This document shows, piece after piece, positions 47,095 through 58,897 of a stretch of 64,000 nucleotides of DNA. This DNA comes from Amaranthus tricolor (taxonomy: Eukaryota; Streptophyta; Magnoliopsida; Caryophyllales; Amaranthaceae), in NCBI RefSeq assembly GCF_026212465.1, contig NC_080058.1, positions 1,887,501 to 1,951,500 on the forward strand, in the 5' to 3' direction. The position numbers and the translations under genes were made by a program. Numbering within the stretch: position 1 is the first letter of the stretch; every line of letters begins with the position of its first letter. The notes under the pieces are model-generated. The model was not told where the DNA came from, made no database searches, and saw nothing but the letters and a program-made list of their open reading frames with translations.

Positions 47095-48861
47095 TAGTAG
47101 TAGTTGGTTGGCGTGTCGTGTAGCTCTGATTATCGAAAGCTCTTTCAGATACAATTGCAGAGGTCAAGAACTTTTTTTCTCGATTTCAGGATGCAAATCG
47201 GTTACTTATCCGTTTCACTTAGATTGCTACGCAGGACTTTCAGATTAGGATTGGTAAATAAATGTAAGGTATAGAGTTTTTGACACTTTTTATAAGAATT
47301 TATTTCTCAGTATACGCTTTCTAGAATTTTCATATGAATTTTTGCTATAGGAATTGTTATATGGAATTATGGATAGTATTTACCAAGCAAAGTGATACTA
47401 ATGTCGCAAATGATGCCAGTTTTAGTTGCAACAATTTTTAGCATTCTTAGGGATCGTTTGGATGGAGTATAAATATTTAAGGGGTAAAAAAAATCATACT
47501 AGTGAAATAAAGGTAAGTAGAGATGCAAATAAAGTGGTTGAAATACTTATGAAAGATGTAGAATGAGAGTAAAAATAAAAAAGATGAATAAAAAAGGATG
47601 ATAATTTTCCTCATTTGGAGTAAAATATTCTTCCACCTTCTCCTAGGGTAAATTTATACCCCCAATATGAGAGAAATAATTATTGTTTTATTCATTTTCA
47701 TTACCTTCTAACCAATTTTTTCACCTTTCTAACAATTAAATTCCTTTAAACTTTTATCTAATTAACTTTGTTTTTGTACTTTGACTTTTATTTATCCCTT
47801 AAATATTTACACTCAATCTAAGCGATCCCTTATAGGAATATTATCAGCAAAATAGAGATTTCGTGCCTCCACTCCTTAACTTTTAACCATTTCTACTTTT
47901 CAGCACGTTTTCTATGAAACTGTCTTACCATGATTTAAGGATTTATATAATCTGTTTATTTTTCTAATTAATTTTTTAAAGATTATAAGTGATTATTTTA
48001 AGGTTATAAATGTTAGAGTTATAAAAGAGCTAACACTGCTTTTGAGATGTACTCTAGTTTATCAACAAGACTACAACTTTTTATAGGTTTTTGACAAATA
48101 CATTTCTAACTACTATTAACTTGAAAATAAAAAGCTAATCTTAGCTCTTTTGACATTCTATTTAACTTGTTGTCTTACTTTTATTCTAATTAATTTAAAT
48201 AGTTACTTTTATATATTTTCAGCCGGTCAAACCAGTTATTGACTTTAATCAACTTTCATTTGTGAAATAAGTCCTTTTGTTTGACTTGAAAAGGCCACCT
48301 TATCTCAAACCATACTCAAAACCTGACCCAAACACTGACCAATACTATGAGATAGGAATAGTCTTATATAGTTGAGTCCAATCTGCAACCTCATTCATAG
48401 AAATACATGAGCAAGTTGCCATTGTTTTTATGCTTTGTTCTTTAGGCATCCTTTTCAACTTCTTGCTGTTCTTTTCTTCTATATCCTTTTCTTCTTTCCC
48501 TATCATCTATCATCTATTATTAATAATAAAGTGGAACTATTATTGAAGAGTCACATTATATTGCATTTCCCTAATTTTATCCTTTAAATTAAAACATTAA
48601 ATTGAAAATAATTGCACTTCTTCATCTTCTTCATTTCCTTATTTATCATTATAACAATAATTAGTTACTACTATAAATATTAGCTTTTACTTCAAATCAA
48701 ATCAAATATATAAAAAAATAAAAAATGAAGAAACTCTAAAAATTAATCTAATATACTCATAAAACTAATTAATATACACAAACTAGCTCCCAAAAAGATC
48801 AAAACAAAAATCGCAGAAATTATGATAAATTAAAATAAAAATAAAATAAAAAAACAAAAAA
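47095..48861. other. Convergent intergenic region
   Basis: 3' flanks of the Pol III subunit gene and of the F-box gene, with a Tourist-like MITE at 47450-47829. A fragment of the gtcttaccatga-type palindrome family may lie at about 47925. No gene seen. Confidence 0.45.
47450..47829. mobile_element. Tourist-like MITE
   Basis: Termini gggatcgtttggat and atctaagcgatccc are inverted. The trinucleotide TTA flanks both ends (47447-47449, 47830-47832), as expected for PIF/Harbinger-type insertions. 380 bp, non-coding. Confidence 0.7.
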
Positions 48862-49998
48862 TCAAGAAGAATTCATTTCCAACCTATACATTCTCTTCTC
48901 TTTTCTCTTCAACAATTCTTTAGCAGCCTCTTCAAAAACATCCTCACCTTCAAAAGCTTTCAACATATTCAATCCATCATTTTCTTTTTCTTCATTATTT
49001 CCTTTTTTTTCAGGTTTAATCATAACAAGTGTTGCTCCTTTCATAATTTTCCCAGAACAGGGCAGTTCCAATTCCTTCACATACCATAATTTCATCACTA
49101 AATACCCTGAATAATTCATTGAATTTGATTCATCATGATCATCACTTTCTTGGTTTGATTCTGATGTTAATTTCAATGATGGGTTTTCTTCTTTTTTTGA
49201 AATGTTCATTGAATTTCTCAGATTTTCAATTTGTTCTTCATTCATACAAAGTTTCCCCTGTTTTCCACCATCTGAAATTATTGCTTTTCTTAATTTCGGG
49301 CATTGACCCACCATTTTTTTCATTAAATTATGCCTTGCTGATGATGCAATTAAGCAAGAAATTATCCAAATAATCCTTAATTTCAGTTCTTCATCTGAAA
49401 AATTCTGGGTTTCATTTTCATTATTTTCTGACCTAATTTTCTCTTTTCTATCAATAATTGAATTTGCACCCAAAATTGCACATTTTTCCATTTCTATCCC
49501 GAATTCAGCTTCCCATTTTAAAAGTGGGATGTTCTTATTAATCCCAATTTCACCTCCATGACAAGGAAGTTCAAGATTAATTGATTGAACATCTGGGAAA
49601 TTCTTGAGAGTATTTCCAACCCATTTCAAAACATCAAGCCCCCCACCATTTTTTGACAAAGAATTCATCTTTTTATTAGCAATAGCTTGTTGAATTAGAG
49701 AAATTGGTTTGTAGATAAACTTAAAGAATGGATTTTTGAATAAACCCTTGGACCCACTTGATGATTTTGATGAATCTTCAATAAATTTCTTAGATTTGGG
49801 ACTTTTTTTATTCGTTTGGATTGAAATTGAATCAATTTCACATACCAAAGAAGCAAATCTTTTTGATACAAGAAGACAACTACACAAAGATTTAGCATCA
49901 AAAAGCTTGTTAAGAATCAAAACAAGAATTGGATCAGGAAGAAGATCAAAATAATCAACTTGATCATCACCAAATTGCTGATATGAAAACCCTTCCAT
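48862..49998 (-). CDS. F-box protein, AUF (auxin up-regulated F-box) type
   Basis: Single exon of 378 residues. The frame stays open upstream to 50283, but I chose the start at 49998 because it precedes the F-box directly and the extra 95 residues show no conservation. The F-box is at about 15-52 (FDLLPDPILVLILNKL, then CSCLLVSKRFASL). Later conserved islands are LKWVGNTLKNFPDV, LLKWEAEFGIEMEKCAILGA, WIISCLIASSARHNLMK, GATLVMIKP and the terminal RLEMNSS, all matching the pattern I know from Arabidopsis AUF1-type proteins. F-box proteins recruit substrates to SCF ubiquitin ligases. AUF genes are described as auxin- and cytokinin-responsive and affect root auxin transport. The substrate is unknown. 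Low-complexity, Glu/Lys/Asn-rich linkers lie between islands. Confidence 0.92.
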   Translation of the reverse strand: MEGFSYQQFGDDQVDYFDLLPDPILVLILNKLFDAKSLCSCLLVSKRFASLVCEIDSISIQTNKKSPKSKKFIEDSSKSSSGSKGLFKNPFFKFIYKPISLIQQAIANKKMNSLSKNGGGLDVLKWVGNTLKNFPDVQSINLELPCHGGEIGINKNIPLLKWEAEFGIEMEKCAILGANSIIDRKEKIRSENNENETQNFSDEELKLRIIWIISCLIASSARHNLMKKMVGQCPKLRKAIISDGGKQGKLCMNEEQIENLRNSMNISKKEENPSLKLTSESNQESDDHDESNSMNYSGYLVMKLWYVKELELPCSGKIMKGATLVMIKPEKKGNNEEKENDGLNMLKAFEGEDVFEEAAKELLKRKEKRMYRLEMNSS

Positions 49999-50283
49999 GG
50001 AAAGGATTAGATCTTTTCTAATTTGATGAAAAATTAGGGTTTTTTGAGAGATTTTTTGGGTGTGAATTATGAAGGATTTGAGGGGATATATGTGGTTATA
50101 TGTAGAAGAGGATAAATGGATTATGGTGAGAATATAAATTAATGGCGGTTTTATGAATGATGTGAGCGTGGTTTTGTGGGCGTGTTGAAGAGCTACGCGG
50201 TTTGACGGAAATATAGACACGTTGAATATAAAGCCAACCGGTTTCATGTAGGGGGATTTTAGTAGGGTCCACTTTAAAGTCAT
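49999..50283 (-). promoter_or_regulatory. Open 5' leader of the F-box gene
   Basis: This stretch happens to lack in-frame stops, extending the frame by 95 codons, but the encoded peptide is Ile/Pro/Thr-rich and unlike the family N-terminus. Treated as untranslated leader and proximal promoter. Confidence 0.6.
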
Positions 50284-53200
50284 AGTGATCTATAGGTATG
50301 GTTAATTAATGTGTGCACATTGTAAATTACTTTTGAAATTTTTTAATTAATGGTCAAAGTTTCTTGTGACATTGTTGTATTTGTTTTATCGAAAGACGTA
50401 TTTTATATTTAGATTAAATATTTTTTTTATGAGAGTATATATGAGTTTTTTGTTTGATGTCGTCTCAATAAAAGATAACATAAAATAGCTTAAGTTTCTT
50501 TGAGTGCATGGTAGGATGAGAGAAAAGGAGCGTCAATTAGAATTCAACTCAACACCTTATATGCGCAAATTAAGTGTCATATGCTTCAACTATTAAGGGA
50601 AGAATTGATTCTTAATTAATGGTCAATGTTTCTTTTAAAGTAAAGGGTAGGTCGAGGGAAGGAATGAGCTAGGTGAGGAACGACAAGATCCAAACCTAGT
50701 TTGTTAACTGTAATTAGTTGTACGAATAATTGTTAGTTATGTGAGTAGTTAGTAATTGTTAGCTATTGAATTGTAAATGTTACATTTTTTGGCGAACTGT
50801 GGAAAAGTATTACTATTTGATAAATTAATTGTTATTAAGTGGTTGGAATATAATTTTTTTTATTAATTATTTATTTGATTAAGTTAAAAATCAATAAGTT
50901 ATATAAATTAATTAACCTTTTGTAGTTAATTTGACAAAATGTAATACTTTATTTTAAGATGAAATAAAAATACAACTACATCTTAATAATATTAAGAAAA
51001 ATTAAAAAATTATAGGTCGATTTAATGATTGAAAATCTTGATGAGGACATCTTAATAACAAGTATCAATCAATAAGGTAGCATACAAATTATCTTGGCTC
51101 AATATTTTGATGAGGACATGGTGCAATTTGTTGAGGGAATCTGGGGAAAATATCTATAATTTTCTCTTATAAAAAGTAAACCTAATTTTTTTAAATGAAA
51201 TGTAAAAATATCTTTAAAAACCATCATTTAGAATGTTACTTTTGTCAAATACTACTATTTTCCTATTAAATATTTTCTCTATTTTATCAAAATTACAAAA
51301 TTTATTCACAAAACTCCCACAAAAAAATAGTAATGTTATCTTAATAAGACTGAAAAGAAATATTTTATTTTATCAATAACAAATTGACAAAAACTACATA
51401 GACAACATATATATTTTTAAAAAACAAATTCTTATATGAGACGTTCTTATGGTAATTAAATTTTTATTGAGCTGATTTCTATATAATTAATATTAAAATG
51501 ATTGAATATAATTTTAGAATGATCAATTATAAAAATAAATTAATTATATAAATTTATCTCAAAATAAACTCATAAAAAAAAAAAGTTTTACAAAACCACC
51601 AAATTCAATAGACCCATATGTACGTCCAATATGGATATATAACTATATAACTGTAAAGTAGCATATAATCCAAGTCTACAACCTTACATAAGCAAGTCAA
51701 GTGTACTAATCTTAGTGGATGTTGGGGTTTGGTACTCTGCCTTTTATCCCGTTGTAATGTGTGATGAGAAAGTGAGGCTTTCCCTATCTTTTTCTCCATT
51801 TTTTTAAGGGTTTTATTTACAAAAAGAATTACTTTTTAACTTATTTTTAGGTTAACATAAAAATCATCAAACCTTTTTATCCCATAACATGTATTTTGCT
51901 CGTGAAATGTTGGAAGGATAGGGATGTTAATTAGTTATGTTAAAAATCAGATCATTTTCAGTTGAATTTCTTTTTGATATCGAATTATTTCTGATTTGGT
52001 CTAGCTGAACTATATAAATCGATTATTTACACTTGATTCATAACACTTTTAGTGAGCTTTTAGCTTTTTATTAATTAAAATGTTGAAAAAACATATAGTC
52101 AATAATTTTATGCTAACTTTAAATTAATTTTGTTTTTGACATATTTTAAATAACCAACAATTAACTTTTACCAAATAGTTGATTTAACAGCTAACAATAA
52201 GATCAATACAACCAGTTGGTCAAATAAGCTAATACATAATACCAAGTTTTCAAACCTCCTCTAAGATTTTATTTTGGTATAGTTATAATTTTATTCTAAA
52301 TGCTATTTATACATTATTTATTTTAGAAAAACTTGTAAAAATTATTCGAATACTTAAAGTAACCAAGAAAGACAAGAGGCGGCTTGTGCTTGTCCTTTCC
52401 ATAATAAGGAATCTAATGTTTGGACAATAGATAAGGTAATACATTTCATGGAACTTCTCATTTCACATTAAGTAGATTAAGTAAGTTTAATATAATAATA
52501 ATAATAATCAACGTGGTTAGAGCATCACATACGTTTTCAAGACTAATTGAATAAAATAGTATGTGAATTATAATAAGAAATTTGAAAATTTAATTACTTT
52601 TTTCCTTTAATCTGTAAGGGATTTATCTCATCTAAAATCTAAAAATAATACATAATATTAGAGTTTTAATTTTAAAATATCGATAATAAAAAATAGACGG
52701 TATATGTTAATAATTCCCACATTTGCACAATAATAATGGATTCCACCTTTTTGAATTAAATAGTAGAAAATAGTATTATTTCAACAATTATGTAGGTAAT
52801 ATAATAGTGTTAAATAATGATAGTGGCATAGTGCATTCTACTTTCTAAAAAGAGAAATTTTTTTAAACTTTTTGTTGTTTTCTCTAAAAGTTTTTATGCA
52901 ATAATGACATTGAAAACGTTTTAATTTATGTTCTCTCTAAAAATATCTAATATTCATTTAAGAAAATTACTTTAAATAGAATCATGCATGCATTCTTCAA
53001 TTAGAGTGCTTAGGGTTGGTGCTTTTGCATAAACTATAGACAATAGACATGATAGTTTATCTTAATCCTATTTACAAATATGCTTAAGAAGCTAACTTTT
53101 TGAATAAGAAAAATAAAAGAAAACCATAAAAATTAGCAAAAACAAAATTATGTATGTATGTTTTTGAAATAATTAAACATTATTCATTTTAACAAAAACA

Positions 53201-53449
53201 ATAATTTTAAGTGGAGGCTATATGTTGAAAATGAATTTGTCTCACATCGATTGTGTACTAACATTCACAATAAATCTAGCTCAATTTACCATTGTGCACC
53301 TCATATTTTTCCGATTATATGATTATAGTAATTAACAATAAATCCAGTCCGAACACTGTACCAGAGCCAAGTGTTTGAACAAGCATTATTTATCTTAGAT
53401 AATATATTTGGTTCAATTCTCATTTAATCATCTCCTTTCGTAACTCAGT
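50284..53449. other. Intergenic, no gene seen
   Basis: AT-rich. A fragment related to the palindrome-ended MITEs starts at about 51430 (attcttatatgagacgttct). The open frame at 51605-51799 (-) has no support. (ATA)n runs are present near 52493. Nothing else could be assigned. Confidence 0.45.
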
Positions 53450-53590
53450 CGTCGTCGTCATCATCATCATATCTAGTGTATTTCGCTTATAGGAACTATG
53501 ATCAGGGTTTGGAGATGGAAGGAAGGCAGCAACTCATACCCATAAATTAGAATGCGGTCAAAGAGTCATTCAACTCGAGAGAAATGCACT
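53450..53590 (-). mobile_element. LINE 3' tail fragment, antisense
   Basis: (gtc)n/(atc)n repeats are followed by tagtgtatttcgcttatagg, later tttggagatggaaggaag and caactcatacccataaa. The same order appears at 60.0 kb. Read on the minus strand this ends in a GAT-repeat tail, as in RTE-like LINEs. Confidence 0.6.
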
Positions 53591-55417
53591 TATAAATCTT
53601 TCGGTGACTTAGTCTATCCAGTAATAATAAAAAAAAAATGCTCCACAAGTCAAGTACTTCACTCAAATCAAAGAAATTTATGCATGTGTTTACTTGAAAT
53701 TTCCTCTATCACAAGCTTTTAATTATGTTGATTAAAATAAGAATACTAATCTTAGTTAACACTCATGAACCTTCGTATGGCCTGCATCATACAATATTAG
53801 TATTAGTATCTGTATATGAGCTGTTATATTTGACAAGTCTTTACCTACTTGTTAAGAACCATCTATTTGACCATAATATATACTATTATTTCTACATCTT
53901 ACAATAAGTTTAGTTGATATCCAAGTATTATTTTACGGAAGTGGGAGAAATAATTCATGAAAATAATATCACCAAATGGATTGTATTTTATTTGGTTTTA
54001 AAATTGATTTTATTTTGTTTCATAGTATTTATAGTATTTATGAGTTGTTATATATTCTCTATTTCTTTTATTTTGCACTATTTTCATTTTTTGCATCCTT
54101 CTTTTTGATAATGATTTTAACTTCTAACCCTTATTTTTTTTAATTTCATTCACTAATGTATACTTTCTCTTCATCTTAACCGTCTATTTATATTATTTAC
54201 TTGTTTTTATTTTATTTTCTAACTCAATTTCCTTTTCTATTTACCCATAAAGTAATTAGCTTGTTTTGTGAAGCTATATTAATATTCTACGGTGACTTGT
54301 AGTAATTGTTTAGTACTTTAATTAAAAGAACTCATTTCAAGTGTTTCACCGTGGGATATTTTAGATAGAAACAATAATTCATTCATAAACAAATGCGTAT
54401 TGGATCGGGTAGGATCTTCTTTATGAAATAAATCTTCAATTTTTTAAAAAATTATCTAGAATAACTTAATTTTTTTATGATTTTCTTATAATAATTTTAT
54501 CTATTGATTAACTATGAATAATCTCAACTTTAGGGGGTAATTGTATAGAGTAACCTTGGATAACCTGATGATTTGCTATAGTAGTTAATTCGTCAAAAAA
54601 TAAACTGAAAAAATCAATGTAAAATTAGAGAAAAATTTTAAAAATTCACATAAAAAGTTCTATAGTTGAAATTACCAGGTTTACTTTAGGAAAATATTCC
54701 TCAAAGTTAGGCTTATTCATGGTTAATCAATAGTTGAGAATGGATTATTGTAGGAAAATCATAAAAGGCTTGATTATTCTAGGTAATTTTTTCCTTTTTT
54801 TTAACTATTTTCCGACAAATAAAATGTATTTTTACTTAATACAATAATGTCATTATCTCACTATAAATAACCACTATCTCAAATATCTATTTAAGACATA
54901 TAGGCAATCTTAAAACACAAATTCTTGTATGAGACGGTCTCACCATGAGATATGTCTTATATTTGGGTTAAATATCCTAATAATAGAAACATTTAGCTTA
55001 TGAGCTTCTTATTTTAAAGTTGTCTCACCGTGAGACAGTCTAATACAAGACGAACTGATCTTAAAAATAGAAGATAGGGTAATGGATTAATGGGCATTGG
55101 CCAATGATAAGTAGCATTACAAAGTATGATTGATCTTATATTCTTATCCTCAACTCTCAAGCACCTCAAAGTGGCATATTGTGTTTTATCCATTCTTTTT
55201 TCCCCATAACGTGAAATTAAAGCTGTAGATTAGATACCTTATTATTGTACTTTATCCGTCATCAACTTGCCGATACCATCCACTCTCCCCTTCTTTATAA
55301 CCCCTAGAGGCTAACTATATGTGACAAATACTCACTAGAAGCCATATGTCCTTTTCAGACTACTTCACGAACAATGACACATTATAAAAAAAATACATAA
55401 ATACAATTCAACATATT
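53591..55417. other. Intergenic with a palindrome-ended MITE
   Basis: AT-rich with no gene. The open frames at 53725 and 53914 encode hydrophobic low-complexity peptides without family features. The element at 54923-55050 is listed separately. Confidence 0.4.
54923..55050. mobile_element. Palindrome-ended MITE, copy 3
   Basis: The left end is tcttgtatgagacggtctca followed by ccatgagat. The right end is gtctcaccgtgagacagtct followed by aatacaaga, its inverted counterpart. 128 bp, the shortest and cleanest copy of the family. Confidence 0.65.
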
Positions 55418-56424
55418 CCTATTTTATACCTCATTTGTTAAAAAACTACATTATGTAAAAGTTTTTGAAAAAAAACTACCTTATATAATACAAATCTTTG
55501 CAAAACACTGTCTTTTAACGGATTTTAACAATTGACCGTTAATTTTGACCTTTGACCATCACGTGACACTCACGTGACTCTTAAAAGGGACCTTCTCCTT
55601 CATTTCATTCTACCTCCAACGCCATTGATGAAACTCAACAACCCGAAACCAGTTATTGGTCATTTAAAAAGCATGATTTTTTCCCTGAAAAATCCTTCAA
55701 TTCTTTCTCTGACTACAAATCCGCCCTTTCTCAGATTTTCCCACGTCTCAAAGATCGATTATTGAGTCGTTCTTCTGACTCTTTCGAGCTTGTTGAATTA
55801 AGGAAAGAGAGTGTTAACCCTTTAAGCAAATGTTTGACTTGGTAGGATTTAATTTGGCTTAGTTTTTGATCTGTTGTCGGGTTGGATATTTTCAGTATTA
55901 CGGGTCAAGAAGCTCATAACCATGCTGGCCCTGCAATTGTACTTTCTTATGCAATTTCTGGGCTTTCTGCTTTACTATCAGGGTTTTATTATACTGAATT
56001 TGCCGTAGAAGTCCCTATTGCTGGTGGGTCTTTTTCTTTCCTTAGAATTGAACTTGGTGATTTTATTGCTTTCATTGCTGCTAGTAATATACTCCTTGAA
56101 GCTATTGTTGGTGCTGCTGGTTTAGGTAGATCATGGTCATCTTATTTTGCTAGTATGATCAATGATAATTTTGATTTCTTACGGATTCGAGTTCATTCTC
56201 TCTCAGAAGGCTTTAATCTTCTGATTTCTTGCGGAAAGCAAAAATGAGATGAAGAAGGAGGTCCCTTTTAAGAGTCACCTGATGGTCAAAGGCCAAAATT
56301 AACGGTCAATTGTTAAAATCCGTTAAAAGTAGTGTTTTGCAAAGATTTGTATTATATAAGGTAGTTTTTTGCAAAAACTTTTACATAAGGTAGTTTTTTA
56401 ACAAATGGAGTATAAAATAAGTAG
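55418..56424. mobile_element. Pack-MULE-like element carrying a transporter fragment
   Basis: Inverted repeats of about 185 bp bound the element: 55418-55610 pairs with 56242-56424. Matching blocks include gtaaaagtttttg, accttatataatacaaatct, ggattttaacaattgaccgt and ctcttaaaagggacct. Between them lies a fragment of a cellular amino acid transporter gene, listed separately. Long terminal repeats around a captured host exon, with no transposase, is the definition of a Pack-MULE. I could not find a convincing 8-11-bp target duplication, so the superfamily is inferred. Confidence 0.7.
55690..56224 (+). pseudogene. Captured fragment of a cationic amino acid transporter (CAT)
   Basis: The frame reads through the N-terminal part of a plant CAT protein: FPRLKDRLLSRSSDSFELVE, LRKESVNPLSKCLTW, then after a damaged stretch ITGQEAHNHAGPAIVLSYAI, YYTEFAVEVPIAGGSF, LRIELGDFIAFIAASNILLE and VHSLSEGFNLL. 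CAT proteins are APC-superfamily membrane carriers for basic amino acids. Two in-frame stops (TAG at 55843, TGA at 55867) replace the conserved segment around the first membrane span, and the piece ends where the flanking inverted repeat begins. It covers roughly the first quarter of the usual protein and cannot be a working transporter. The parent gene is not in the window. Confidence 0.85.
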
Positions 56425-56469
56425 TTTCTTATAATTTTACCTATTATTTATCTTTATTTTGTATATTTT

Positions 56470-56945
56470 TATATTAATTAACATGTAATGTATCATATGA
56501 CTTATTAATTATTATGTACTATATTGCGTTCCACGGTTCCTTTATCACTAAAAACGTAAAAACCAATGCCGCAATATATAAGTAATGTATTAATTATACA
56601 AATTATAAATTATACAAAATTTTTTTATCACTGAGCGGTGATTTACCTAGGCACTATAGAGTATGCTCGTCCAAAATTTTTATAGTTTCTATATTATTAC
56701 ATTAGTGTTAGGTATTAATTCTTTTATCACTAAGTTGTCATTTACCTAGGCACAATATATTATACGTAATGTATTAAACTATATAAAGGTATATCTATAG
56801 GTTTTTACGTAATGTATTAATATACAAACTATAAATACGTAATGTATTTATACGGATATAACATGTAATATATACATAATGTATTAATTATACAAATTAT
56901 AAATAATCAATAGGTTTTTACGTAATGTATTAATATATCATATGG
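56470..56945. repeat. Degenerate repeat array rich in acgtaatgtattaa
   Basis: acgtaatgtattaatatac and close variants recur at least six times between 56755 and 56940, and variants begin from about 56480. A second unit, tttatcact followed by gatttacctaggcac, appears at about 56626 and 56724. There is no coding sequence. The period is irregular. Confidence 0.5.
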
Positions 56946-57384
56946 CTGTCTATACTATTAAAACTCCGGTCACTATCTAAAATGTGCTTACGTATTAAGG
57001 TATCCATATATAATGATTGTATAATTGCTAATGTACTAATTTGAAAAGATAAAATTAACAACAAATTTATTAGATCTTAAATTTATCCATGCCCACTTTT
57101 ATCTTATCCACCACACCATTTTTAGTAAACCAATGAAATGGAACTTTCATCTTTAAGAAATTCTTGCAATAACTTCCACTAAAAAACAATAGTGCATATG
57201 ATATGGATTATGGTATGGTACCACCAAAAGATCAAACACAATGCCCTCTCTTTGTATTCCTACCATTCAACAAAAGATAGATCAATACAAGCCCATATAG
57301 CTAGGCATATCTTGTCATCTTGAATTAACTTATCAAAACCACCTTATCACTTGTAGCGGCTAATATGAGATCTTCAAAATAGAT
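56946..57384. other. Intergenic, no gene seen
   Basis: AT-rich sequence with no identifiable gene, repeat family or RNA. Confidence 0.4.
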
Positions 57385-57541
57385 TTTTTTTATTAACCCG
57401 ATTTTATAATTAAATCCAATTTGACTTGACATAAAAATAGATTAATAACTATGAAATAACTAAAATACATTCAAGATTCGACTTTAAATTGACTCGAAAT
57501 ATTTGACTTGAAATCGACCCTTGACCCATATGAACACCTAA
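57385..57541 (-). mobile_element. TAGAGGTGTTCA-ended element, copy 3 (reverse)
   Basis: Ends catatgaacacctaag; the interior has gacttgaaatcgacccttga and other sequence complementary to the copies at 37.6 and 38.3 kb. The far end is diverged. Confidence 0.45.
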
Positions 57542-57727
57542 GTCCTTACTCCATCATTCTATTTCATAAATCATAAGTTTTATTCCGTGATTGAAGATTT
57601 TCTCCTTTACTAAATATTTGACTCTCCTCTCTTGGTTTCCCCACTCCTGTTACCTGTAGGGGATTACTCTTATTAGAATAAAAAAAAAGTTTGTCATTTT
57701 GTCGCAATGTAAATTTTACTTTTTGAC

Positions 57728-57931
57728 AAAAAGTAAAGGTAAAGGACGATTCCAGTATCTCGCACAAGGCAAGGTCCGAGTGGGTGATTTTTCTTTTTTC
57801 TAAAAGAAGTGAATAAACCATACCCGTTACCCTCAATGAGCGAGTAAAGAGAGATGCGCGTAGTCAAGAAACCCCCTAGCTGATAACTGCACTCGGTAAG
57901 GGTCAAACTCCAAACCTTCTGCTCTACATTT
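57728..57931 (-). mobile_element. tRNA-derived SINE, 5'-truncated, with perfect 18-bp TSD
   Basis: The flanks 57710-57727 and 57932-57949 are identical (taaattttactttttgac). On the minus strand the element reads tgtagagcagaaggtttgga, a box-B-like part, and continues to ccttgtgcgagatactgga near its tail, matching the SINE at 5084-5274. It lacks the box-A head of that copy, so it was truncated on insertion. The perfect long duplication implies a fairly recent event. The minus-strand open frames over it are incidental. Confidence 0.85.
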
Positions 57932-58732
57932 TAAATTTTACTTTTTGACCTATTTATTAATCATTCTTACTTTCTATTTCATTGTTAATTGAAATTTTGT
58001 TTGATTCATTTTAATCTAAGTTTTGTTAAATATCTACTTTTTATATTTTAACCAAACATGATTAAAGATATTTAAGATAAAATAATAACTAATTTTTTTA
58101 TGTTCGAATTTTTACTTCTAATAGTTATCAATTTTATTAAATTTTATTTATTTTATACAGCTTTGTATAGAAAAAAAATTAACGACTATTTTGTATAGAT
58201 TAAAGTTTTTCACTGGCGGTGAAAAATAGTGTTGTTACCTAGTCATTTGTACTCTCGATAATACTAATATGGACAAATGAACTCAATTATATGTGCCGTT
58301 AACGGATCAATATAATTAGCCTATTTTTATAATTAATTATTTTAAAGTTATAAATAATTACTTAAGGGTTATAAGTGATCACTTTAAAATTAAAAAAATA
58401 ATCACTTTAAAATTATTAGTAATTACTTTAAGGTTATAAGTGATCACTTACGGTAAATGTACATTGGGCTAACTAAATAAAAATTGTCTCTCTCATTATT
58501 AGACCATCTCATTTATGAATTTGTGTTATATGTTAATTATTACTCCTTCTCTTGTAGTTGATTTTGTTATTGCTTAGTAATTTACAATCGTCTGGGAATA
58601 CCATTACTTTCAAGTATTTTACTTTGAAAAAAAAACCCATTAATTATTCATTTGCAAAATTTAGAATGGAAAAAAAATAAAAGCACTAAATTTTTTTTGT
58701 AAAAACATAATAAATACTGTTTATTGAAAAAT

Positions 58733-58897
58733 TCTTTATTAAGACCGTTTCACCGTGAGACTGCTTAATATGGGCTGGCTCAATTTTTAATTTCTTAAAA
58801 TTTAATGAAAACTATTTTTTTTAGTTAACTGCTATGTAAGATTAATTTTGGGTTGCTTACATAAGTCCGTCTCACAGTAAGACGATCTCATACAAGA
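58733..58897. mobile_element. Palindrome-ended MITE, copy 4
   Basis: The left end is tctttattaagaccgtttca followed by ccgtgagac. The right end is gtccgtctcacagtaagacg followed by atctcatacaaga. About 165 bp, very close in plan to copy 2 at 33.1 kb. Confidence 0.6.

Noticed and set aside
49999..50283. Upstream start giving a 473-residue F-box protein
   Set aside because: The extra N-terminus is unlike AUF proteins and has leader-like composition; the inner ATG directly precedes the F-box.
55574..56247. Functional amino acid transporter gene
   Set aside because: Only the N-terminal quarter is present, with two in-frame stops, between inverted repeats.
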